Shown: piece after piece, positions 1 to 4,051 of the stretch | Layout: the number at the start of each line of letters is the position of its first letter | How positions within the stretch are numbered: position 1 is the first letter of the stretch | From: an uncultured Clostridia bacterium | GTDB lineage: Bacteria > Bacillota_A > Clostridia > Peptostreptococcales > Anaerovoracaceae | Length of the DNA stretch: 5,300 nt | Direction of reading: 5' to 3' | Assembly: GCA_945873875.1 (NCBI GenBank) | Contig: CAMCER010000070.1 | Location: 1 to 5,300, forward strand | The notes under the pieces: model-generated | What the model was told of the DNA's origin: nothing | What the model saw: only the letters and a program-made list of their open reading frames with translations | The model's database searches: none | Made by a program: the position numbers and the translations under genes

Positions 1-80
1 CCTTTGAATTCGATGACTATCACAGCCGCTTCCACAACTGCGATCCCGTCTCCGATCTATACTCTTTTTTTCGTACTCAT
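1..80 (-). pseudogene. Possible start of an unidentified gene, interrupted by an early TAG and cut by the window edge
   Basis: A strong ribosome binding site (AAGGAGAGGAA, 91-81) sits directly before an ATG at 80-78, as expected for a real gene start. The frame reads MSTKKRV and then meets TAG at 59-57. Past that stop the same frame stays open to the edge and reads IGDGIAVVEAAVIVIEFK, which looks protein-like. The two other frames give an Arg/Cys/Ser-rich string or end quickly. A point change or sequence error making the TAG is one reading; a seven-codon peptide or chance are others. TAG is the ordinary stop of infC, rpmI and trxA here, so amber recoding is unlikely. A run of seven A lies at codons 4-6 and could hide an indel, but shifting there does not give a better protein. 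I do not recognise the product. Confidence 0.25.
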
Positions 81-126
81 TTCCTCTCCTTAAGCCTCTT
101 GAAATGTTTTATATGATTCATTTTCT

Positions 127-155
127 GCCGGCCGGGCCTGTATCATCCTGCCGGC
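127..155 (-). promoter_or_regulatory. GC-rich hairpin in the putative 5' leader of the left-edge gene
   Basis: Two copies of GCCGGC (127-132 and 150-155) can pair as a six-base-pair stem around a 17-base loop. The element lies between the putative promoter at 171-199 and the ribosome binding site at 81-91, so it would fall in the 5' untranslated leader. There is no U-tract after it, so it is not an intrinsic terminator. I could not match it to a known riboswitch. It stands out as very GC-rich in otherwise AT-rich DNA. Confidence 0.3.
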
Positions 156-170
156 TCTCACCAATTAAAA

Positions 171-199
171 ATTTTACCACATACACGTCTGGAATTAAA
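171..199 (-). promoter_or_regulatory. Likely sigma-A promoter for the left-edge gene
   Basis: On the minus strand a -10 TAAAAT (176-171) is preceded by TGG, giving an extended -10 (TGnTAAAAT). A weak -35, TTTAAT (199-194), lies 17 bases upstream. Transcription would start near 164 and run through a GC-rich hairpin to the ribosome binding site at 81-91. Because it lies beyond the rplT terminator, this promoter would make the left-edge gene a separate transcription unit. Confidence 0.4.
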
Positions 200-248
200 G
201 AGCATATGCATATATATGATGATACCTTCGGCACCTTAAAAAATGCTT

Positions 249-283
249 AAAAATGCCTTCCCCGAACAAAACGGGAAAGGCAT
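249..283 (-). terminator. Intrinsic terminator of the infC-rpmI-rplT operon
   Basis: The transcript forms a 12-base-pair stem (AUGCCUUUCCCG with CGGGGAAGGCAU, one G-U pair; arms 283-272 and 264-253) around a seven-base loop, followed by UUUU and, a few bases on, a second run of U (244-239). It starts 30 bases after the rplT stop. This is a classic strong Rho-independent terminator and ends the ribosomal-protein operon. Confidence 0.92.
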
Positions 284-313
284 GATATGTCAGTATCCTG
301 GCGTTTCACTCTG

Positions 314-667
314 TTACTGAGCGTTCTTAGCTGTCTCGCAGAGCTTTGCGAATGCATCAGCGTCATGGATAGCCAGTTCAGCGAGCATCTTTCTGTTGAT
401 ATCGATACCTGATTTCTTAAGACCGTTCATGAGTCTTGAATATGTGGTGCCGTTTGCTCTTGCGCCAGCGTTGATCCTTGCGATCCACATTCTTCTGTAT
501 TCTCTTTTTCTGTTCTTTCTTCCTACATATGCTGAACGAAGTGATCTCATAACAGCCGGGTTAGCTGCTCTGAACACCTTGCTCTTTGCACCGTAGAAAC
601 CTTTAGCCTGCTTTAATACTTTTTTATGTCTTTTATGAGCGTTGAGCCCTTTCTTTACTCTTGCCAT
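314..667 (-). CDS. rplT: 50S ribosomal protein L20
   Basis: L20 binds 23S rRNA early in large-subunit assembly. The 117-residue product has the usual length. It shows the family's basic N-terminal extension (about residues 1-58, rich in Lys/Arg, beginning MARVKKG) and the conserved stretch [14 protein letters not shown] at about 57-70, followed by the globular RNA-binding C-terminal part. The ATG is preceded by AGGAGGT (680-674) at normal spacing. It is the last gene of infC-rpmI-rplT, 15 bases after the rpmI stop, and a strong terminator follows. In Bacillus subtilis L20 represses this operon by promoting premature termination in the infC leader; the leader here has the same type of architecture, so the same control is inferred. 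Confidence 0.98.
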   Translation of the reverse strand: MARVKKGLNAHKRHKKVLKQAKGFYGAKSKVFRAANPAVMRSLRSAYVGRKNRKREYRRMWIARINAGARANGTTYSRLMNGLKKSGIDINRKMLAELAIHDADAFAKLCETAKNAQ

Positions 668-682
668 TTTCTTACCTCCTAA

Positions 683-884
683 CTACTTGTTCAGTACTGC
701 TTTCATTCTCTTCAGGTCTGCCTTGCCAAGCACAGTTGCCTTTCTCAGACCTCTTTTTCTCTTAGCTGTTTTCTTTGTAAGAATATGGCCTTTGTAAGCC
801 TTGTTTCTCTTAACTTTGCCTGAACCGGTCAGTTTTAATCTTTTTAGCTGCACCTCTGTGGGTCTTCATTTTGTTCTTTGCCAT
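683..884 (-). pseudogene. rpmI: 50S ribosomal protein L35, frameshifted by one base
   Basis: L35 is a small, basic protein of the large ribosomal subunit. The frame starting at ATG 884 gives [14 protein letters not shown] and then goes out of frame, ending at TAA 812-810 after 24 residues. The rest of L35 is intact in another frame, from [12 protein letters not shown] to the ending KAVLNK and TAG at 685-683. Removing one base from the A5 run (845-841 on the minus strand), or one from the A4 run at 836-833, restores a normal 66-residue protein reading AAKRLKLTG or AAKKIKLTG. The first option keeps the conserved Lys-Arg. The position between infC and rplT is canonical. The ribosome binding site GGAGGGA (903-897) is 12-14 bases from the ATG. 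Since L35 is a core ribosomal protein, a sequence or assembly error is more likely than true gene loss; a real mutation or recoding cannot be excluded. Confidence 0.9.
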
Positions 885-912
885 GGTGTTTTACACTCCC
901 TCCGTTTATTAT

Positions 913-1428
913 CTATTTATCTGATTTAGGGGCTATGATCATAGTCAGTGACCTGCCCTCAAATTTCGGTCGTTTTTCAACTGTGCCCACTTCTTCGACG
1001 ATCTCTGCGAACTTATCCATCACAGCTCTTCCAGTGGACGTATAGGCCTTCTCTCTGCCTCTGAAACGAAGACTTACTTTGACTTTATCTCCTTCAGAAA
1101 GGAACTTCGACGCAGTCTTGGCCTTGACATTGATGTCATGATCTTCTATGAATACGCTCAGTCTTATCTCCTTGATCTGAGTAGTCTTCTGTTTTTTCTT
1201 GGCTTCCTTTTCTTTCTTCTGCTGCTCATACTTGAACTTGCCGTAATCAAGCAGTTTGCAGACAGGCGGTTTTGCTTTCGGAGCAATGCATACGAGGTCC
1301 AGGTCCTTTTCCTCTGACAAAGCCAGAGCCTCATTCCTGCTCATTATGCCGAGCTGGGTACCGTCAGTATCGACTACCCTCAGTTCCTTATCACGGATCT
1401 CCTCGTTTATAAGATTTTCCTTAGCGAT
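913..1428 (-). CDS. infC: Translation initiation factor IF-3, probable AUC start
   Basis: IF-3 binds the 30S subunit, blocks premature joining of 50S and checks start-codon pairing. The 171-residue reading has an N-terminal domain opening LINEEIR (6-12), the hallmark KPPVCKLLDYGKF (53-65), a Lys/Glu-rich linker helix (about 66-84), and a C-terminal domain from IKEIRLS (85) to the end, IIAPKSDK. No ATG lies in frame near the expected start. Two ATC codons (1431-1429, 1428-1426) follow the ribosome binding site GGGAGGT, five and eight bases past its GGAGG core; I chose the second, giving MAKENLINEEIR. A GTG at 1482 would extend the protein to 189 residues, but that start lies in the leader, upstream of the attenuator hairpin, and has no ribosome binding site. 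AUU, AUC or AUA starts are known for infC and allow IF-3 to limit its own synthesis. Confidence 0.95.
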   Translation of the reverse strand: MAKENLINEEIRDKELRVVDTDGTQLGIMSRNEALALSEEKDLDLVCIAPKAKPPVCKLLDYGKFKYEQQKKEKEAKKKQKTTQIKEIRLSVFIEDHDINVKAKTASKFLSEGDKVKVSLRFRGREKAYTSTGRAVMDKFAEIVEEVGTVEKRPKFEGRSLTMIIAPKSDK

Positions 1429-1435
1429 GATGTAC

Positions 1436-1442
1436 ACCTCCC
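1436..1442 (-). promoter_or_regulatory. Ribosome binding site that fixes the infC start
   Basis: GGGAGGT on the minus strand (1442-1436) is a near-perfect Shine-Dalgarno sequence. It lies just after the U-tract of the attenuator, so a terminated transcript would lack it. The in-frame codons at functional spacing are ATC ATC, with no ATG, GTG or TTG in the right window. The GTG at 1437-1435 is part of the binding site itself and cannot serve as start. Confidence 0.85.
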
Positions 1443-1444
1443 AT

Positions 1445-1471
1445 AAAAAAACAGCGGATAAAGATATCCGC
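1445..1471 (-). terminator. Attenuator terminator in the infC leader
   Basis: The transcript can form GCGGAUA-UCUU-UAUCCGC, a perfect seven-base-pair stem with a four-base loop (1471-1454), then U-G and seven U (1451-1445). It ends three bases before the infC ribosome binding site, so it would stop transcription before any gene of the operon. A competing upstream segment at 1542-1550 can prevent it from forming. Confidence 0.85.
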
Positions 1472-1565
1472 CGCAAAAACACATGAAACGTGTAGTTTTA
1501 CCATGTTTTACCCAGGCAGCGCACTTGCCGCAAAGGTGAGAAGCGGATAACTTCTTCTTCATACG
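1445..1565 (-). ncRNA. L20-type leader RNA with antiterminator/terminator switch
   Basis: From the predicted start near 1565, about 120 leader bases precede the infC ribosome binding site. UUAUCCGCU occurs twice in the transcript: at 1550-1542 and as the 3' arm of the terminator (1461-1453). The first copy can pair with the terminator's 5' arm GCGGAUA (1471-1465), giving an antiterminator that excludes the terminator. Between them lies a structured stretch with a possible GCGGC/GCUGC stem around 1531-1516. In Bacillus subtilis the infC leader is switched by ribosomal protein L20, which favours termination when in excess. The alternative-pairing layout is visible here; L20 as the ligand is inferred from operon content and I did not align it to the L20 leader family. 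Confidence 0.75.
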
Positions 1566-1571
1566 CAAGAT

Positions 1572-1601
1572 AATATATCACATCATCATATGTAAAATCA
1601 A
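1572..1601 (-). promoter_or_regulatory. Promoter of the infC-rpmI-rplT operon
   Basis: On the minus strand a -35 TTGATT (1601-1596) is followed after 18 bases by -10 TATATT (1577-1572). The -10 is preceded by TGA, making it an extended -10. Transcription would begin near 1565. The promoter lies in the short gap after the trxA terminator, which supports infC being the first gene of a new operon. Confidence 0.65.
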
Positions 1602-1620
1602 GTGTTTTTTTAAGGTTTAT

Positions 1621-1647
1621 AAAAGGCCGCCGGAAAGTCCGGCAGCC
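1621..1647 (-). terminator. Intrinsic terminator of the dfx-trxA operon
   Basis: Just seven bases after the trxA stop the transcript forms a ten-base-pair stem, GGCUGCCGGA with UCCGGCGGCC (one U-G pair), around the three-base loop CUU, followed by UUUUAU. It separates dfx-trxA from the infC promoter, which begins about 20 bases further on. Confidence 0.9.
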
Positions 1648-1654
1648 TGCATAT

Positions 1655-1966
1655 CTAGCCTCTTACAAAAGCGTCCAGCTGTTCTGCTGAAATGACACCT
1701 ACCTGTGTCTTCTTATCCTCTCCGCCTTCGAAGAGTTTCAGTGTCGGGATACTCATGACTTTGAACTGGATCGCAAGTTCCGGTTCCTGGTCTACGTTGA
1801 TCTTCCCGACTTTCACATCATCATTGGCTTCAGCGAATTTATCTACTGTGGGACTCATCATCCTGCATGGTCCGCACCACTCTGCCCAGAAATCTATGAG
1901 GACAGGCTTATCGCTTTTGATGACTTCGCTTTCGAAGTTGTCTTTAGTAATAGTCAGTACTGACAT
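1655..1966 (-). CDS. trxA: Thioredoxin
   Basis: This is a small cytoplasmic dithiol-disulfide oxidoreductase that reduces protein disulfides and is recharged by thioredoxin reductase. The 103-residue product has the normal length and a single thioredoxin fold. The active site WCGPC gives Cys31 and Cys34, Asp25 is the usual buried acid, and SIPT supplies the cis-proline Pro74. There is no signal peptide. The ATG is preceded by AGGAGGG (1979-1973). The gene begins 17 bases after the dfx stop with no promoter or terminator between, so the two are probably co-transcribed, suggesting a shared oxidative-stress role. A strong terminator follows at once. No thioredoxin reductase gene is in the window. 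Confidence 0.97.
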   Translation of the reverse strand: MSVLTITKDNFESEVIKSDKPVLIDFWAEWCGPCRMMSPTVDKFAEANDDVKVGKINVDQEPELAIQFKVMSIPTLKLFEGGEDKKTQVGVISAEQLDAFVRG

Positions 1967-1983
1967 TTGTTCCCTCCTGTTTT

Positions 1984-2361
1984 TTAAATATCTTTCTTCC
2001 AGAGACCGTGGAGATTGCAGTAAGCATATACAGCCACCGGCTTATCGTCTTCAACTGCGAATACAGCTTTAGGAGCATCGCCGGGCTTCAGAGCTTTTCT
2101 CTGGCCTCCTTTTTCAGTTTCAAGATATATCCACTGGATGAAGTGCTCTTCTGCCATAGGATGTTCCACATCGCCTACTACTGCTGTGATCTTGCTGCCG
2201 TCAACTGTTACAGCAGGAACATGCTTTTCAACTGCAGCATCTTCTGTGTTTGCTTTTACTTCTTCCATCGGAGCTCCGCAGCACATGATCGGAACGCCGG
2301 AACTCTCTATCATACCCACCATATTACCGCATGTCTTGCATTTAAAGAATTTCGCACTCAT
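1984..2361 (-). CDS. dfx: Desulfoferrodoxin (two-iron superoxide reductase)
   Basis: Superoxide reductase converts superoxide to hydrogen peroxide without releasing oxygen, a defence typical of anaerobes. The 125-residue protein has both iron sites. The N-terminal desulforedoxin-like domain carries CKTC (Cys8, Cys11) and the adjacent pair Cys27-Cys28, ligands of the FeCys4 centre. The catalytic domain has Glu45-Lys46-His47 (EKHVP), His67 (HPM), His73 (EEHF), Cys115 and His118 (YCNLHG), the full set for the Fe(His)4Cys centre. I start at the ATG at 2361 because AAGGAGA lies at ideal spacing before it and the protein then begins MSAKFFKCKTC; a start at 2400 would add 13 residues unlike the family. 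It is followed by trxA. Rubredoxin is the usual electron donor of this family; none is encoded here. Confidence 0.97.
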   Translation of the reverse strand: MSAKFFKCKTCGNMVGMIESSGVPIMCCGAPMEEVKANTEDAAVEKHVPAVTVDGSKITAVVGDVEHPMAEEHFIQWIYLETEKGGQRKALKPGDAPKAVFAVEDDKPVAVYAYCNLHGLWKKDI

Positions 2362-2416
2362 ATTTTTCTCCTTCCTTCTTTTGAACGATCGATATATCAC
2401 ACGACCTGTTTTACGT

Positions 2417-2422
2417 ATTATA
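2417..2422 (-). promoter_or_regulatory. Probable -10 element of the dfx-trxA promoter
   Basis: A perfect TATAAT lies on the minus strand about 55 bases before the dfx start. No good -35 is found at 16-18 bases; the nearest clear TTGACA (2462-2457) is 33 bases upstream, too far for one promoter. A weak -35 suggests that an activator may help, or that the -10 dominates. No convincing PerR or Fur box was found beside it. Confidence 0.5.
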
Positions 2423-2547
2423 CTACATTTTCATGAACTTTTCCTCTTTATACCCTGTCAAATGAATAATACACATAAACAAACATGCTATAACAACTGT
2501 TAATAAGACTATATTCCTGTAAGCACAATAATAAATTTAAAATATTG

Positions 2548-2561
2548 CGAACATCTGTTTA
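2548..2561 (+). promoter_or_regulatory. SOS box 1 (LexA operator), overlapping the lexA -35
   Basis: CGAACATCTGTTTA resembles the Gram-positive SOS box CGAACRNRYGTTYG, differing at two positions. It overlaps the first bases of the -35 TTTACA at 2558-2563, so bound LexA should block RNA polymerase. Autoregulation of lexA is the rule in this group. Confidence 0.7.
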
Positions 2562-2586
2562 CATTTGTGCCTGCATATGTTAATAT
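2558..2586 (+). promoter_or_regulatory. lexA promoter
   Basis: -35 TTTACA (2558-2563) and -10 TAATAT (2581-2586) are separated by the optimal 17 bases. TGT before the -10 makes it an extended -10. Transcription would start near 2593, giving a leader of about 67 bases before the ATG. SOS boxes overlap its upstream end and lie just past its start point. Confidence 0.75.
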
Positions 2587-2600
2587 ATGGATAAATGTAA
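2559..2600. repeat. Eight-base inverted repeat framing the lexA -10
   Basis: TTACATTT (2559-2566) and its exact reverse complement AAATGTAA (2593-2600) lie 26 bases apart, flanking the -10, and each abuts or overlaps an SOS box. Most of it is upstream of the predicted transcription start, so an RNA hairpin is unlikely. It could be chance in AT-rich DNA or a site for another regulator. Confidence 0.4.
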
Positions 2601-2601
2601 G

Positions 2602-2615
2602 CGAACATGTGTCCG
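2602..2615 (+). promoter_or_regulatory. SOS box 2 (LexA operator), downstream of the lexA start point
   Basis: CGAACATGTGTCCG matches the CGAACRNRYGTTYG consensus at all but one position. It sits in a longer imperfect palindrome, TAAGCG...CGCTTA (2598-2619). Its centre is 54 bases from that of SOS box 1, about five helical turns, so two LexA dimers would lie on roughly the same face of the DNA. Confidence 0.8.
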
Positions 2616-2659
2616 CTTATCTGTTTCAGATTATGTCTATAACCTTCGGAGGTAGCAGT

Positions 2660-3301
2660 ATGCTCAAGGAAAGAGAACAGAAAATACTGGATTTCATGAA
2701 AGAAGAAATAAAAGATAAAGGTTACCCGCCCACTGTACGTGAGATATGTGCTGCTCTTGGTATAAAATCAACATCTACAGTTCATAAGGATCTTGCCAGT
2801 CTGGAGCGTGAAGGTCTGATCAAAAAAGACCCTTCCAAGCCCCGTGCACTGATGATCGTAGAGCCGGAAGAAGAAACTTCGGATATAAATGAGTACCGGA
2901 ACGCTGAAAGAACAGATGTTGTTGAGATTCCTGTAGTGGGCCGCGTGGCTGCGGGAACACCTATTCTCGCTGAAGAAAACATCGAGGATTCCTTCCCTGT
3001 TCCCAGCCGTTATGTAACATCCGGAACCAGTTTCATGCTGACAGTCAGAGGCGAAAGCATGGTGGAAGCCGGCATCATGGATGGCGATTATATACTGGTA
3101 CAGCAGCAGAACACTGCGAGGAACGGTGATATCGTAGTCGCCATGATCGACGGATTCGAAAGCGAGGCTACAGTCAAGACTTTCTATAAGGAAGACGGCC
3201 ACATCAGACTCCAGCCTGAAAACTCGACTATGAACCCTATCATCGTTAAAGACGTCCATATACTAGGAAAAGTTACAGGGGTATTCAGATATTTCAACTG
3301 A
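2660..3301 (+). CDS. lexA: LexA, SOS-response repressor and self-cleaving protease
   Basis: LexA represses DNA-damage genes until RecA filaments trigger its self-cleavage. The 213-residue protein has an N-terminal winged helix-turn-helix (1-65, with TVREICAALGIKSTSTV and the wing KPRAL), a linker (about 66-88), and a C-terminal peptidase S24 domain. The scissile bond Ala98-Gly99 is in VAAGTP, the nucleophile is Ser133 in RGESM, and the general base is Lys173 in ATVKTF. All catalytic features are present. I start at ATG 2660 because CGGAGGT lies seven bases upstream and MLKEREQKIL is the normal N-terminus; an upstream start at 2567 would read through the operator and promoter. It is divergent from dfx and meets the S-component gene tail to tail with no gap. 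Confidence 0.97.
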   Translation: MLKEREQKILDFMKEEIKDKGYPPTVREICAALGIKSTSTVHKDLASLEREGLIKKDPSKPRALMIVEPEEETSDINEYRNAERTDVVEIPVVGRVAAGTPILAEENIEDSFPVPSRYVTSGTSFMLTVRGESMVEAGIMDGDYILVQQQNTARNGDIVVAMIDGFESEATVKTFYKEDGHIRLQPENSTMNPIIVKDVHILGKVTGVFRYFN

Positions 3302-4051
3302 TCAGATCCGGGAATGAAACATTCCGTATCTCACTTTTATGCGGTCAAGTTTCCTGATCAGAGGAACACCTATGAAAAAGAGTATCAGTGCAGTCGTAAC
3401 GGCAAAGATGGCATCAAGAGGCAATGCTCTGGCATATACCAGCAATGCCGAACCGAGAGTTGGTTCTGGAGCGAAACCGAATGCAGTCCACAGATCCACG
3501 ATCCCGCCGTATACGACGAATGTACATGCACCGCTGATAAGCGCTATCGGAAGCGGCCTTTGCAGAAGGCTGCTTTTTCTTATTATTGCCGCGCTTATCA
3601 TACCTGTCATGCCTAATGCGAACATCTGACACGGCGTCCACGGTCCCTGGGCAAAGAAGAAATTTGATATAAAAGCGGAAAGCGCTCCTGTGAGAAACCC
3701 TATCTCCGGTCCCAGAGCTATTCCCGTTATGATGACCACAGCCGCTATAGGCTTCACCTGAGGAAGCATAAAGAAAGCCGCGCGGCTTATTACTGCTATA
3801 GCGATCATCGATGAAACTATAATGACTTCACTGGTCCTGGGTCTTCGCAGTTCAACGCCGGTAAATGACAGACATATGCTCAAAATCATTATAGCCAGAC
3901 ATATAAGATAAAACTGACGTTCTTTCATGAAAACGGAATATATGACTATTGCGCCGGCCATAACAAAAGAAAGCACGACAATAAGCCATACTCTTATGTT
4001 TTTCACCTTTTCGGCTCCATATATTGTTGTCTCACCTGTTTGATCCTTCAT
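3302..4051 (-). CDS. ECF transporter S component (membrane substrate-binding subunit), substrate unknown
   Basis: S components bind a vitamin or other micronutrient and work with the EcfA-A'-T energising module. The 249-residue protein is strongly hydrophobic, with likely membrane segments near 20-41, 46-65, 74-95, 101-133 (one or two spans), 141-157, 167-185 and 199-230, and a basic C-terminal tail. The stretch GPEIGFLTGALSAFISN followed by FFFAQGPWTPCQMFALG (116-147) is typical of a Clostridia S-component group with KP, SNFFF and GPWTP motifs. Some relatives are linked to cobalamin, but the sequence does not settle the ligand. The ATG overlaps the ATPase gene by 20 bases, implying translational coupling; its own ribosome binding site is poor. 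GTG at 4006, with GGAG eight bases upstream, is an alternative start that would drop 15 residues. Its stop abuts the lexA stop. Confidence 0.85.
   Translation of the reverse strand: MKDQTGETTIYGAEKVKNIRVWLIVVLSFVMAGAIVIYSVFMKERQFYLICLAIMILSICLSFTGVELRRPRTSEVIIVSSMIAIAVISRAAFFMLPQVKPIAAVVIITGIALGPEIGFLTGALSAFISNFFFAQGPWTPCQMFALGMTGMISAAIIRKSSLLQRPLPIALISGACTFVVYGGIVDLWTAFGFAPEPTLGSALLVYARALPLDAIFAVTTALILFFIGVPLIRKLDRIKVRYGMFHSRI
3551..3581 (+). terminator. Plus-strand intrinsic terminator inside the S-component gene, probably ending the lexA transcript
   Basis: On the plus strand AGCGGCCTT (3552-3560) pairs with AAGGCTGCT (3566-3574) through a five-base loop, a nine-base-pair stem with one G-U, extendable by A3551-T3575. 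It is followed at once by TTTTCTT. The minus-strand copy has no U-tract, so it works only for plus-strand transcripts, that is from lexA. It overlays the codons for RKSSLLQRP in a loop between membrane segments of the S component. Confidence 0.65.

Noticed and set aside
57..59. Amber codon at the left edge considered as a recoded (pyrrolysine or readthrough) site
   Set aside because: Three genes in the window end normally with TAG, and neither the gene family nor a known recoding signal is visible.
913..1482. The longer 189-residue infC reading starting at GTG 1482
   Set aside because: The extra 18 residues are translated from the terminator hairpin and ribosome binding site, have no ribosome binding site of their own, and are absent from the IF-3 family.
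1407..1562. A minus-strand open frame in the infC leader that would encode a 51-residue Cys-rich peptide (MKKKLSASHLCGKC...)
   Set aside because: Its ATG lies only a few bases after the predicted transcription start, with no ribosome binding site, and the frame runs through the attenuator and into infC. The Cys pattern is most likely a by-product of the RNA structure.
2457..2462. Perfect TTGACA on the minus strand upstream of dfx, considered as the dfx -35
   Set aside because: It is 33 bases from the TATAAT at 2417-2422, and no fitting -10 lies 16-18 bases downstream of it.
2008..2503. Long plus-strand open frames opposite dfx
   Set aside because: They are antisense shadows of dfx, which has all its metal ligands and a good ribosome binding site; the plus-strand frames have neither start signals nor recognisable domains.
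2423..2547. AT-rich stretch between the dfx and lexA promoters checked for a small gene, RNA or third SOS box
   Set aside because: No ribosome binding site with a usable frame, no stable hairpin and no GAAC-N4-GTTC match were found.
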